From contig CM045762.1 in the NCBI GenBank assembly GCA_025200525.1, forward strand, positions 122,827,752-122,891,751: a DNA stretch of 64,000 nt, written 5' to 3'. Positions 35,046-47,929 of the stretch are shown here, one piece after another (position 1 is the stretch's first letter; the number at the start of each line of letters is the position of its first letter). A model generated the notes under the pieces. That model worked only from the letters and a program-made list of their open reading frames with translations. It made no database searches and was not told the origin of the DNA. This stretch comes from Camellia lanceoleosa. Lineage: Eukaryota > Streptophyta > Magnoliopsida > Ericales > Theaceae. The position numbers were made by a program, and so were the translations under genes.

Positions 35046-38000
35046 ACTTGTTCTCCATCACATTTTGAAATGTCCATGTATCAACTTCTGTGTACTTCTT
35101 CTAGTGAGGAGCATGCACAACAATCTAATATTTAAAAAACATTAACATTAGCATATTGAAACAATACGAAAAATAGATATTGAAACAATATGAACTTAGA
35201 ATACCTTATTACTATTCCATCGGAGTAATGTAGTCTTATTTATCCTCTTGAGCTCCATAGCTTTTTCAACCCAATCCTACAAAAGTTTGACTTGATCATA
35301 ATTTAAACAAAATTTTAATTAAAATACACTTTCAATTTGTTTCCTTCTTTTTTAAACTTTAATTACTTCCCTATTCTATTTGGAAAATTTTATATATCTT
35401 TGTAAAAGATCCTTTATAATTTTTTCTAGTGTATTTTTTTTTAAGAATGCATAATTTAGCTTGGAAATTAATAATATTACAGATTAAAAGCACCATGCCC
35501 ATCTTTACAAACTTTACAGTAAAAAAAATAAAATTACACAAATTATGCATGCTTCAACATATCATATTCCCCCATGATTTTCTTTACACATGCGCCAAAA
35601 CAAACTTGAAAAAAATCATACCACTTGTGTATTTTTTTATTCCCTTTATTGAGTAGTTTTCCTTTCTTTTTCCTTTAAGCTTCTCATTTTCCTTTGCCCT
35701 TACCATTGCCTTTGCCTTTCAAAAAATAAGAAAAAATATGAGAAGCCAATTAATTTGATTAGTGGGCTTACCCCACGAACACAGAAGACATTGAAGTCAC
35801 GTTCATTATAGAGCACAACACTGACATTTCTATTTTGAAGAAATCGAACTCGTATATATAGAAATGCATTTGAAAGGTAAAAGAAAAATTATATTAAGGA
35901 ATATAGATTAAATAAAAAATGAGTATAGAGATTTAATATTACTGTTTCCTCTAACATATCATCCATCTGTAAAGAATAATACGAAAACATTTAATTATGA
36001 GAAAAATTATAAATAATAAGCAAGAAATTAAGCCTCGATTCATAAACATACATAACCAAAACTATAAATGTTGTCCATGATTTGAATTAAAATAAACTCT
36101 AAGGTTGTTGAAGAGGTTGAAACACCACAGACTTGCAGCGAAGAAATAACTCATTTAATAGTGTCAGAATAGATTGGGTTTAAATAACAATGGGTCAGGT
36201 AATGACTATTTGATTACTTAATTGTGCCATACGTTAAGTACAATGAAACAAAAGGAAACCCAATTCTAATTTTTAACAATAAAATAAAAACAAAAGATCA
36301 CAAAACATTACTTTTCATGTTAAAAATGAAACCCAATTCACACATTTCTCAAAATCACCTAAATCATTTATCAGAACACTAATCATATTTGAAACACTTA
36401 ATTCTCATTTATGCTATCCAAGCCTATTGAAAGTTTCTTTAGCAAAGTTGAGAGCTCCATCCACTAAACAGCAAGTTTTAGACGGTAGAAGATAACTCGT
36501 TTATATAAAACACATTATCAGGAACTTAAACCTCATTATATTTGAGACCCATTATCATACACATATTAAACACATTATCATAAATTGAAATCCCATTATA
36601 TCTCATAAACTTCAATCTCATCCGATTTAGACTGTAAATCTATATAAATATAACAAATGGCTGATATAAATCTATATCAATAGATACTTAACATATCGAT
36701 GGCTCCTACATTATTGTTAGGAATCAAACATATCGATGGCTTAAGCTTTCTTAAATTTTATTGAATTAAAAGAGGTTTAAATGGAACTGCAAACTAATAA
36801 CCTACCAATCATTTTCCATGAATAAAATATCTCATTCAAGGAATTAATAAAAAAAATCACATATATATGCAGACGCCAAACTAATAACCTACCAATCATT
36901 TTCCGCTACCAAATTTTACTAAAATTAAACAATTTATCAAAATGGATTGTGTTTCCAATGGAAACTACCAATAAAACACATCAATCACTTAATACTTTGC
37001 TTCCAAGAATCTATTTATTAAAATTAACATATAACAAAAGATTTGCACATCTAGACAGTTTTAAAATAATAATTTGACTCCAAACATTAAATAAAAATAA
37101 TGAATCAGTCTAATATGAGGACATTTTCAAGTATTGGTAACACAATCTAACTCCAAACAACATGAAAAGAAAACATTAATGAATCTTACCATTGTTCTTA
37201 CAAATTAATAAATCCTAAAATTTTTAAATATGCCACATTACCCCAACCTAGCAAAGGGTGTAAATGAGTAGAAATATATGTAGTAGTAAAGTCAACCAAT
37301 ATATACTTCTGCACATAAAGTGGACAAATAGATAGAAAAACAAACAAAAAATATATATAGAGACAATGTTTAAGTAAGAACACAAATCAAATTCTTACCA
37401 CAATGCTTCAGACACAATGTTTCAATCACAAACTATACACATCAATAAAGCAATTAAATTGGACAACCTGTTGTCAATATTATTGAGTAACAAATCTGCT
37501 GGAATTAAAGATTATTGAAACAAAAGATATTCACAAATTAGAGTAAAGATTATTGAAACAAAAGATGTTGAAATAGATGAGGTTTGAAGAGAGAGCAAGA
37601 GAGAAGTGGCATTACCTTGATGGTGGTCTGTTGAAGAGAGAGCGAGAGAGAAACGGGAAGAGATGATGCTGCCAAGCCGCTGAAATGGATTTCAAATGGA
37701 ACAGTGCAGTTTTGTTATTAAATTGAATTATAAACTGAATCAAACGTCTTGTCAAAGCTATCTAAGCCAAAATCATCACCATCGAAAATGATATAGACAA
37801 ATGTCCCTTCAAAATTAAAAAACGGAGCTTTAAATAATCAAACTCCTCCAAAAATGCTAATAAGATGTGGGTGTTTCGCAAAAGAAACCAAAACTCAACA
37901 TTTGAAACCAAAACTCCACTGCCATAATCACATTGTTGAAATAAAAGCTCCAAACATGTCATGATTAATTCAAAAAAGACAACACCCAACTCACAACAAA

Positions 38001-38659
38001 AATAAATAGAATGATCTGCTTCTAAGGTTTGAAAAAGGTATTTTAGGAGAACAAATAAATAGAGAAAAAGGTATTTTAGAACAAAAAAAAACTATGTGAT
38101 CATCGAATACCCACTTCACTAAATGATGCTGAGACATTCATTCTATTTAAATACCCACTGCTCTAACATCCACCAAAAGCACTCACAGTAAAGCTACTGA
38201 GACTTCCACAATACACTTTGGACAAAAAAAAGATAAAAGAACACCAATAAAAGAAGGCAAAACTTATGGAAAAAAGTAACCAAACTTATGGAAGAAAAGT
38301 GACCTGTGATTGAAGCAAATCATAAAAAATAAAAATAAAAAGTTATAGCAGTAATATTTTTTATCAGGAGCTACATTATTGGCCACTGCTCCAAAGTTCC
38401 TTCCACTCCCAATTTTTCCACTACTTACCAGTCCTATTTTGCTTCATTGCTCATATTCTCTTTTATGCAAATGGAAAGGGGGAATTTTTTTTTAATAAAA
38501 AATCAAGTGGCTAAAATAAAAATGAAATGAAGATAAAAATACAACAATGAATATATAAAACATGCGAGCAAAATAAAGAAAACATTTATTATATGAGCAA
38601 TGAATAATTCTTCATGAGATGCAAAGCAAGTTGATAAAAATACAACAGTGAATATATAA

Positions 38660-40200
38660 AACATGATTGGTTTATTTCGTGAACACGTGTTCAAGAAATG
38701 GGTTCTAGTTGTGTGCCTATATAAAGAAAACTTATTGGGTCATTCTATCAAATACTTGCAATACATGACTTATTGGGTCATTTAGTTATAAGATTTTGTG
38801 ATGGTCAAATTTATGATAACTTGGTTATTAGACTTTTTGTAGTGTTTATCTAGAGTGAGACACTGAGCCTTTGGATTGAGTTCAATCCAATGGTTCATAT
38901 TTTGACAAAGAGACAGAAGTCCCATCAAGAAGAAAAAACAGAGTTGTTTTATTATATAAACATTGAAAAATGTGTACCATGCACCATCGAAAAGTGCAGT
39001 TTCGTTATTACAACTTTGAACATTGAAAAAGGATTTATGATATTTTTTTAAGTTTATGAACTACTATGATTAAAACTTTGAATGCATATTGTTAAAAAGC
39101 TTTTGGGGTGTATATAAATTTAATATGACTTATTGGGTCATTCTATCAAACATTTGCAATACATGACTTATTGGGTCATTCTATCAAACACGTGTAATGA
39201 TCATAATTGATTTGAATCCAAAGAACTCACACCAAAATATTAAAAACAAAACAAACAACATGATTGGTTTATTTCGTGAGCACGTGTTCAAGAAATGGGT
39301 TCTAGTTGTGTGCCTATATAAAGAAAACTTATTGGGCCATTCTATCAAACACTTGCAATACATGACTTATTAGGTCATTCTATAAGATGAAAAAGATGAA
39401 CAAAAAAAAAGATGAAAAAAAATGACAACAAATTAAGGGTTTAAAAACTATCTAACCCGTAATGCATAAAAAAAAAAAAACAGAGTCAGTTTAGATTAAT
39501 ATGGTAAAAAAGAAATTAAAAAAAAAAAGAACGGAAAAATAGGTTATTGGGTTATTTTATGAAATTAAAAGAATTCAAGTGACCTTAGTTATGAGAATTT
39601 TATGATAATTTTTTAAGATTATAAACTACTGTGATTAAAACTTTGGATGCCTATTGTTAAAAAGCTTTTGGGGTGTATATAAATTTAATATGACTTATTG
39701 GGTCATTCTATCAAACACTTCCAATACATGACTTATTGGGTTATTTTATCAAACACATGTGTAATGTTCGTAATTGATTCGAGTCCAGCAAACTCACACC
39801 AAAAAATAAAACAAAAAAACATTATTGGTTTATTTTCTGAACACATGTGTTCAGGAAATGGGTTCTAGTTGCGTGCCTATATAAAGAAAACTTATTGGGT
39901 TATTCTATCGAACACTTGCAAAAAAGCTTTTTGGGTGTATATAAATTTAATATAACTTATTGGATCATTCTATCAAACACTTGCAATACATGACTTATTG
40001 GGTCACTCTATCAAACACATGTGTAATGATCGTAATTGATTCGAGTCCAGCAAACTCACACCAAAAAATAAAAAAACAAAACAAAAAAAACATGTTTGGT
40101 TTATTTTCTAAACACATGTGTCCGTAAAATGGGTTCTAGTTGCGTGCCTATATAAAGAAAACTTATTGGGTCATTCTATCAAATACTTGCAATACAAAAA
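38660..40200. repeat. long tandem repeat, four copies, in the Helitron
   Basis: A block beginning acatgattggtttatttc and containing gggttctagttg(t/c)gtgcc and tatataaagaaaacttattg starts near 38661, 39258, 39819 and 40091. The spacing is about 600, 560 and 270 bases. The word gacttattgggtcattctat recurs throughout. Copies differ by several substitutions each, so they are not recent. Confidence 0.78.
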
Positions 40201-40284
40201 ACTGTCTAACTCAGAATAGAAATAAAAAAAAAAAAACAGAGCTGTCTAGATTAATATGGTAAAACAGAAATTTAAATTCAGTCT

Positions 40285-40300
40285 AATGGTGTGTGTGTGT

Positions 40301-40344
<44 letters not shown>
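40285..40344. repeat. GT/GA microsatellite
   Basis: A (gt)n run passes into a long (ga)n run. Similar tracts lie at 22810-22844 (ga), 42471-42510 (ct) and 51150-51181 (ga). Confidence 0.9.
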
Positions 40345-40349
<5 letters not shown>

Positions 40350-41694
40350 TGTAAGGTGTTTAGACATTGTAAGTCATTGGATTAAATTCAATCTAATGGT
40401 GCATGTATTGACAAAGTGACAAAAGTCCTATATATAGATATACATCCATATATAGATATACATGGAGTCCATCTATAGAGACAAAAGTCCTATATTCAGG
40501 AGTAAAAATCTGAGCTTCCATCCATATATAGAGACAAAAGTCCCATATTCAGGAGTAAAAATCTGAGCTAACATCACTCCTGAATAGAGACAAAATAAGC
40601 TATATATAGAGACAAAACTCAAGATTCCTGAATAAAGTCCTATACAGAGACAAAACTCAAGATTCCTGAGTCTACCACTGTACGGCGTGACTAAATCTAA
40701 TCTATATATAGGTAGCCTTCTATTTCATGGCCGAAAAATAAGCTAACACGACTCCAACCAAGATTTCTAGAGTGTGTATATATATATAGAGAGAGAGAGA
40801 GAGAGGATTGACTATGGCAAAGAAGTTCAAATTTGTTCAATTCTTCTCTGCAGAACAGATGTTTCTAAAGAAGTTGTGGAAATTCGTGTCAGAAAGAAGA
40901 TAAATTCAAAACAAATTGAAAAAAATAAATTGTACAACAATAGCATGAAGGAAAACAATGGTGTTAGAGCATCTCCAATCTTTACTCTCTTTTTTTCCCC
41001 TCATCAAATTCGTGTGATAATTTGGTTAAAAACTTGATCTAATATGGAACAATCCAATCCAATCCTTTCTCTCTCTTTTTTCATTAAATCTTTTTTAAAA
41101 ATTGCAAACTTTATCTAAAAAACATTTTTAACAGTTTTTTTTTTTTTTTTAATCAAAGAAACAAATCTCCAACACTTGCTCTTCATAAAATGTCATCAAA
41201 ATTGAGTAAAAAAACATAACTTGTTGAGAATTTGAGGAAATGCACTTCAATAATTTTACCTTAAAGTGTTTGATCCGATTCTAAAGTCAGGCTCAATACA
41301 GTGTCAAAATAACAAATGCAAAGAAAAACCCTAGAAATCAAAGACAAACTCACATGATTATATTGTTAAAAATTAAAAAATCGGAAGAAGAATTGTACCA
41401 ACGAATAGATTAGAAGAAGCATGAGCACTTTGCGTGCCGCCCAAGCAATTTCCCATAGTTGATCGGTCAAAAGAAGAAGAAGAAGTAATCCATTGATTTT
41501 GAAAACAGTTTTTCTCAAAAAGGGAGAGAAAAAGGAGGAGAATGAAGAAGATGAAGATGAAATTAATGATGAGGTTGAATCAAACATATTATTGAAATTT
41601 GATTTTTAAGAGATTGTGATTAGGTTTTGGGAGGTTCGGGCTGACTACGGAAGCTCAGCTCAGCTAACACGACTCCTATTAGATATACATCCAT

Positions 41695-41870
41695 ATATAT
41701 ATACATATTGGAATCATATATAAAATCTACATATCTGAATCATATATAAAATCTACATATCTGAATCATATATAAAATCTACATCCATAATCTACATATC
41801 TGAATCATATATAAAATCTACATCCATAATCATCCATAATCATATATAAAATCACATAATCATACATAAT
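41695..41870. repeat. AT-rich tandem repeat, atataaaatctacat units
   Basis: Units of about 30-37 bases containing tgaatcatatataaaatc are repeated four to five times inside the Helitron. Confidence 0.75.
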
Positions 41871-42269
41871 ACACACAAATGAATATATATACATACATTC
41901 GGTCCCATCTCTGAATCTCTGAATCTCTGAGTCATATATATAGTTGCTCCATTCGGTCGGAGGAGAGAAGATGACGATTGGGAAGAGAGAAGATGAAGAG
42001 ACTAATAGGGGTTTTGGGTTTGGTCGCCTGCAAGGTTTGATGGGGGAGAGAGAGAGAAGGTGGGTCAGATTTCAAAATTTGAAATCAGAAACAAAGAGAT
42101 GAGAGTCTGTGTCTGAGAGACGGGGGCTGTGGGTTGAAAATGAGTTCAATCCAAATAAAGAATGAGACTCTGTGAACCTTTGGATTGAGTTCAATCCAAT
42201 GGTTCATAATTTGACAAAGAGACAGAAGTCCCATCAATAAGAAAAAACAGAGTTGTTTTATTATATAGA

Positions 42270-42465
42270 TATCCTAAACTGGTGCCTTTTTCTCTTCCAT
42301 TACTCTCAGCAGGAAACAAGATTGAATTTGTAAGGACAAATCGTTTCGGGGCTTTTTCCAAATAAAACCCTAGCACCTCGTTGTATGCTCAATGTCAACA
42401 TCTCTTCAGCCTCTTCCAATCTCCCTCACAGTGGACTCGCCATCCCTTCTCCCTTACAAAGGTAT

Positions 42466-42514
<49 letters not shown>

Positions 42515-43930
42515 TAATGGTGGGGTAAGGGTTTTCGGTAATGTGGTGGCGCTGTGGTGGGGATGGAATGGTGTAACGGGAGGTGTGGTGTGAGAGGAGG
42601 GCTAGTGGTGCTATAGTAGGGAGGGAAAGGGGCAACATTTCAGATTTGTGGTGGAGAAAAAGAGTAGTTTTGTGGTTGTGGATAAGAGGGAAAGGGGCAA
42701 TGGATCTATGGTAGTAGAGGGTTGGAGGGGCTGTGGCAAGGGGCAGAAAGGGAAGTGTAACCAGGTGAGATAGGGGTTCCTAAGGGGAATGAAGAGGTTG
42801 GGGAGTTGTAAGAGGGTTGGGCGAGGGAGACGGTGTAAAAGCCCTTCTTGTGTTTGATAAAATACCTGTGAGAAACATTGCCATGGGTTTAGTTAAAATG
42901 AGCCTGTCTTCCGTATTTTGGGTTAGTTTAGTTTGATTTTGGGGGAAAATCAAATAAATAGCAAACAAAAGAGTTAAAAAATTTATATTCTTGTGTTTGA
43001 TTTTCTTGAATCAAATAGAGGACTTCTAGGTTGAGTTAATTTGGTTTTGGTGATTTCGTTGTTTTCCCCATAAATGGCTGACATCATAGCCGCTGCAACA
43101 ACTCAAACATTACTTCAGATTTCATTTTTTTCCGTTGGGAAAACTCAAGAAAAACAGGGATGGGAAGAATAATATTTCTAAGAAGCAGATGAAGCATTGA
43201 CCAAGGGACCAAATTTTGACATGGATGATTGCACTCAATTCTTTGGGCCTATTGGTCATGCAAGTCTGTTAGTGTGTTGAAGACGCTAATTGTGTTTTTT
43301 TAAGAATACTTCAAAAGGTAAAAACTTACGAATAAAGAAAAGAGAGAAAAAAGTTGCAAGTGATCAAAAATAAAATGTATACGTGGATAAGATTAATTTG
43401 GAACATGACTCTCACTCATGATTTTTGATATTCATAGATGTAGTATGTATTGGGTTTTAGCCTTTTAATACCAGAATTAATAGAAATGAAAATCATATAT
43501 ATTAGCTTATTTACGTCGTATATCGGTTTATAACCGATTCATGATTTGGTTCATAGTTGATACAATTGGTTCATGATTGATTATAGTTGATTTAGCTACT
43601 ATAAAACTTTTTTTGCTCTTGGTGATTTAAAAATAAGTAAAATAAAATTCACAATTATATCATCGATTCGATACATATTGCTCAACATTTCTAATACCAT
43701 AACCAATAGTTTGTCTCTTGCTACCACTATTCACAAACCTTGATTCTTCATCACACGTTAATTTTCTAACCACTTCACTATGCAACTTTCTATGCATATA
43801 ATTTTGTCTAGTGTAAACATGAAAACAGTTGACATTTTCAAGTATATTTAACATAAAAAGCTTATACTATTAATTTAAACTTGTTTTAACTTTGAATTGT
43901 TAAGCCAAGATATGGTTTTTAATATATATA
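42270..43930. other. CACTA-3 interior after the Helitron, possible captured 5' gene end
   Basis: 42360-42466 looks like a plant leader: aaaccctagcacctcg, then cttacaaaggtatggg, a possible splice donor, before a (ct)n tract. No protein family could be recognised. A weak open stretch occurs near 43070-43260, and 43270-43930 is AT-rich without a gene. Confidence 0.4.
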
Positions 43931-43989
43931 GGGAATGACATATGTTGACAGATTTGATGATGCAATGGCTCAAAGAGCAGACGGCTGGA

Positions 43990-44274
43990 CTCAAGCGAAG
44001 GAAGTGAACATGGTGGTCAGGAGGACACGGGCGGTGGCAATGGCTCGATCTAACGGTAACGATTTGTTCGGGGACAAAGATACTCGGAGGCTTGTGTTGC
44101 ATATGGAGAGGGACTCGACCATGACCCCTACAACTCGGTGTTGCTGTGCCACAGAGCCACTTATGGTCCAAACTTGGTCAATTTGAGAAAGCAATCAAGG
44201 ACTGGACTGCTGCCCTTAATGTGCGCCCATCTTATAGGAAAGCCAGATTAAGAAGAGTCAATTGCCATGCCAAG
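43990..44274 (+). pseudogene. captured TPR fragment of a TTL-like protein
   Basis: Readable across frameshifts: EVNMVVRRTRA and SNGNDLF, then DPYNSV, and TAALNVRPSYRKARLRR ending at NCHAK before GTAACT, a plausible splice donor (44275). These blocks match the central TPR region of plant tetratricopeptide-repeat thioredoxin-like (TTL) proteins. At least two frameshifts and lost residues between NDLF and DPYNSV rule out function. It sits in CACTA-3, which may have captured it from genomic DNA. Confidence 0.8.
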
Positions 44275-44460
44275 GTAACTAACTAACTACTAGTAGCCTA
44301 TCTTATATGTCTATTTGTTGCAACATTTTTTTGAGTTTTTTTTATATTTATGAGCAGAATTTAAAGGGAATTGAATGCTCTTCGCACTACTAGAAATATG
44401 ATGGTCTAAGTGCTTCATGTTTTACATGGTAATGCATCCTTTTTCTATGCTTGAAAATAG

Positions 44461-45103
44461 GTTATGGCAAGCACGACAAAGATCTACATTGTGCTTGAGT
44501 ATGTTGGCGAGGGCAAGCTTTTTGACAAAATAGTAAGGCATTGTTTTTTGAGCTTCTACTCTCTGAGCACCTATAATTTCATTCATAATATAATCAATTG
44601 TGTAATGCATTACATCTTAATTTAGGCATTTGCTCATGTCATGCTTACCATTTTGTTGTGGTAATGTGTGTTCCATTGAGGCTCATTTATGTAAATCATG
44701 TGGGTACCGTGTCTTGTATTTGTCTGATAATATTCCCTTATTGACCCTTTTATAACTAGGCCAAACTAGGAAGACTTAAAGAGGATGAAGCTAGGAGATA
44801 TTTTCAGCAGCTCATCAATTCTCAGAGACTCTTGCCACAGAGAGGCATGTACCATAGAGACTTAAAGGCTTAACAAACTTTCTTACATGTTTCATTGATT
44901 AATTAATGTATTTATTCTAATTTCTTCCTATAAAAAGAATTTATTATCTAAGAATTTGGTTTCTTTTGGCTATCTATGCGACCATGACTCTGAAATTTGC
45001 ATTACCTGCATCTTTTGCGGCGAGAATCTGCTTCTAGACTCATTTGGTGTTCTCAAGATTTCAGACTTTGGATTGAGTGCATTTTCCCAAAGAAGTGTGA
45101 GTA
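44461..45103 (+). pseudogene. captured CIPK (SnRK3) protein-kinase fragment, three exons
   Basis: Exon 44461-44532 (72 bp) encodes VMASTTKIYIVLEYVGEGK plus LFDKI. Exon 44760-44867 (108 bp) encodes [15 protein letters not shown] and ends HRDLK. A third piece, about 45020-45103, encodes ENLLLDSFGVLKISDFGLSA with the DFG motif. Exon sizes of 72 and 108 bp and their borders match intron-rich CIPK genes. Introns are kept. Exon 2 has a scrambled stretch ([10 protein letters not shown]), the catalytic-loop codons run into a stop after HRDLK, and the third acceptor is lost. The rest of the kinase and the NAF domain are absent. Confidence 0.88.
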
Positions 45104-46836
45104 AGTATTATGTGAGTTTGCAACAATTTCCTCATCTAAGAGCAGATTTTTAGCGGTGGGAGTTAATAAATTGAACGTTAAATTTTTAAAAGTGGTTGCA
45201 AGACTAAGTCAATTTTGCGATCTATTTGGTTTACTAAAATCACCGAGTCCAAAACTACCTTTTCCGGCGAGCAAAGTTCTGCTCTGAAAGGAATTCTCAG
45301 AATAATGTGGCCATTAGTTTTTCTTCTGTCCTTCAGTGGCTTGTTCATTTCTTGTTTCTATTAATTTGGAAATGAACGTTTTCTTATGATTTGTGTCTTT
45401 CCTTTCCCTCTTTTTATATTAGTTTCCCCAAATCAAGGAGGCAGTTTAGTTTTATTAGTTGACTTCTTCATAAGATTCTGTATCATGCATCATCTAGATT
45501 TTGACACTTTGAAAACATTCAGTGACCATTTTTTAAGACTTGATCTAATCCACATTGATGTTATATGATCTCAATGTCATTAAAAATGACCCCTTTTAAT
45601 CACACTCCCAAAGACCACACTTTAATAAAACTTAAAAAGTGTGATTAAAAAACAAACATCACACAAAAAAAGTGTGATCTTTACCCATATTTGTAGTAGT
45701 GTTGGTGTCAACAGCTGGGTGATATAATTTTTCATTTATTTTTCAAGGTAACTATGTTTTCAGTGTACTGCAAAAGAAAGTTTGAGGTTGAACCAGTTGA
45801 AGTAATTTATTCTGATGGGAAATCTAGTGTTTGCCCTAATTTATGACTCTACCATATGGAAGTCCCTCTATCTTACGTTACTGAAATAGTCGTTAATGAT
45901 TTTAGTTGGATTGGTTGCTCAAACTTCAAGGCCACCTAGATAACGATATATTTACTGAAATTTCTGGTTGACCCTGCTGCCTCATCTATTTCATTATTCT
46001 TTTATTACTGGCTTTATGATTAGAAATGTCCTCCAGATATCCACTTACACTTTTATTTCATGTTGCCATTGGTACTTCAAACTTCCATATTACTTACCCA
46101 TTAGGAGGTTAAATTTTTTGAGTTGTCAGTCAAGATCTGTTCCTCTCTAGGCCTTCTAACTTTTATTTATTGTCTTTTTATTACATCAGCAGGGTTTCTG
46201 TTTTGGCTTTGTGGAATTTTGGCTTTACACATATGAAATGCCACATGTGACAGGTATATATATATCTATTGTGTTTCAATTTAGTTCTATTTTTGTTGAG
46301 ATTTTTAACCCGTTTTGTTTCGTGTGAGTGGTTGGTTGGTTAGTTTTTTATTTTTTATTTTGAAACTAACATTTTATTAATTCTTATAGTGTTAAAAAGA
46401 CATTTATAGCAATTATACAACAATATACACATATAATAATAGTGTTATATACAATTATATAAGAAGTGTCCATTGAAAAGTAGTCGACACATATCCCATA
46501 CCCTTGTCCGAGTGTCGGGTGTCCGACACGGGTATTTCATTTATTTTGAAGAGTCCATGTAACATAGGTCTCAAATTTATCATTTTTCCCTTCTGAATTG
46601 AGAAATGAGCCTTGCATATAATTATTTTTCTTGTTTTACTAAATTGAGGATTGGGTGGTGATTAAGCTTGCCGTTGATTAACACACACTTGGTGAATCTT
46701 AACACACACGCACACACTCGGTGACCTTTGCTAATAAGCTTAAATGTACCTTCCTTTTGCTTCACTTTGTCTTCAAATCAACACATGGATGGTGGAAAAT
46801 GTTTTCAGGATAAATGTACCTTCTTTTTGCTTGCAG

Positions 46837-46953
46837 GTTCATATACACAGATCGAAGGATGTCAATTTAGATATTGCACAGGAGCTTCTCAGAGCAGCTG
46901 ATCAGTATCTTTTGGAAGGTCTCAAACGTCTTTGTGAGTATGCCATTGCACAG
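46837..46953 (+). pseudogene. captured exon of an ARIA-like armadillo/BTB protein
   Basis: A 39-codon exon has an acceptor (ttgcag) and donor (gtgagt) in place. It reads LDIAQELLRAADQYLLEGLK and then RLCEYAIAQ, a conserved stretch of the BTB domain of plant ARIA/ABAP1-type armadillo proteins. The first residues (VHIHRSKD) look altered. Only this exon is recognisable. It lies in CACTA-2, outside CACTA-3. It is open and could be spliced, but no start or partner exons are evident. Confidence 0.8.
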
Positions 46954-47381
46954 GTGAGTCAATGAATATCACGAACTGAATTGATTATTTTTATTTTTCT
47001 TTCTCCAGGACATTTCAGTTGAAAATGTTTTACTCATGTTTTACTATTGTTAATTTTTTTGATTTGACAAATGGAGGAAGTTCAGGAGTCATAATAGAAT
47101 TTGAGAAGATTGTTTGGTTTCTGATTTGACAAATGGAGGAAGTTCAGGAGTCATAATATGATTCTCATTAATTGGAGTGGTGGTATTCTTATATTTTCAT
47201 GCACAAAGTAATGTTTAATTGTTATTTATTCTTATATGTATTGTGTACTCAATTTATTTATTCATTTATTTATTTTATGCTCTATTGAAGCAGCAAATGG
47301 AAGTTTCATATCATGGGGGAAAATACTAGTATATGATGTTCATACAGATTCTAAGTGCTCCTAAATTTTTTGTCATTTTAG

Positions 47382-47556
47382 GAGCTTTTCAAGATAACTT
47401 CAGGACACAGTTTGTTTGGGGTTGTTAATGGAAGGTGCGTGGATGACCCAAGATCAAAGGCCTCTGATTTAAATGTTTATTCACTTTCAGGATTGGACAT
47501 TGCAACAAACCGAGACATTATTGGGATTGCTTTAGCAAATTTGATTGTATGTTAAA
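47382..47556 (+). pseudogene. unrecognised exon-like open segment in CACTA-2
   Basis: After a good acceptor (tcattttag) an open frame of about 57 codons reads ELFKITSGHSLFGVVNGR and later LDIATNRDIIGIALANLIVC, then stops at TAA. I do not recognise the family. Its position 430 bp after the ARIA-like exon, on the same strand, suggests a second captured fragment or a terminal exon. Confidence 0.4.
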
Positions 47557-47929
47557 TTAGGCAAGTATTTTAGTAAATAAATTTAATTTTCCCATCATGT
47601 TTACACCTTCAAAATATTCTGTAAATGACATTTGATGTAGAATTTTTTGTACAGAGGATGTCTTTTTTGTATGATTTTGTGTTTGTATGGAATTATTATT
47701 TTGGGTTGGATTGTATTTGATTTGTATAGAATTTGATGTTAAAAGATCAAATTTTTGTATTGTTGAAATGAAATAGAAATAGATATATGTATTATTTTGT
47801 TTAAATACAGGATTCAGGTTGCACGAAATAAATACAGGTTGTGAAAAAATTAATTATAATAAAAAAAAACACAAAATAAAGTTTTTGGCAATTAAATGTT
47901 TATCCAAGAAAAAAAAAAAAAGAAGTGAA

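Larger units (their letters stand above)
33995..42269 (-). mobile_element. Helitron, about 8.3 kb, non-autonomous
   Basis: On the minus strand the 5' end is TCTATATAATAAAACAAC, preceded by A (42270). The 3' end is a GTGCC-ttca-GGCAC hairpin, ten bases, then CTAG followed by T (33994). Insertion between A and T, a 5' TC, and a hairpin about ten bases before CTRR define Helitrons. There is no target duplication, as expected. No Rep-helicase frame is visible. The interior is AT-rich, with minisatellites, a four-copy long tandem repeat and additional 5'-end-like sequences. Confidence 0.8.
33755..45701. mobile_element. CACTA-3, nested CACTA element with captured genes
   Basis: The left end CATTACTACAAAAATAG continues ttaaagatcacact. 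The right end, read inverted, is CACTACTACAAATATGGG then taaagatcacact. Some 26 of 31 positions agree, with one change in the CACTA core of the left end. Subterminal AAGTGTGAT motifs are present at both ends. A 3-bp duplication was not found (tat versus ttg). Without the Helitron (33995-42269) the element is 3.7 kb. TTL-like and CIPK exons lie near its right end. Confidence 0.72.
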
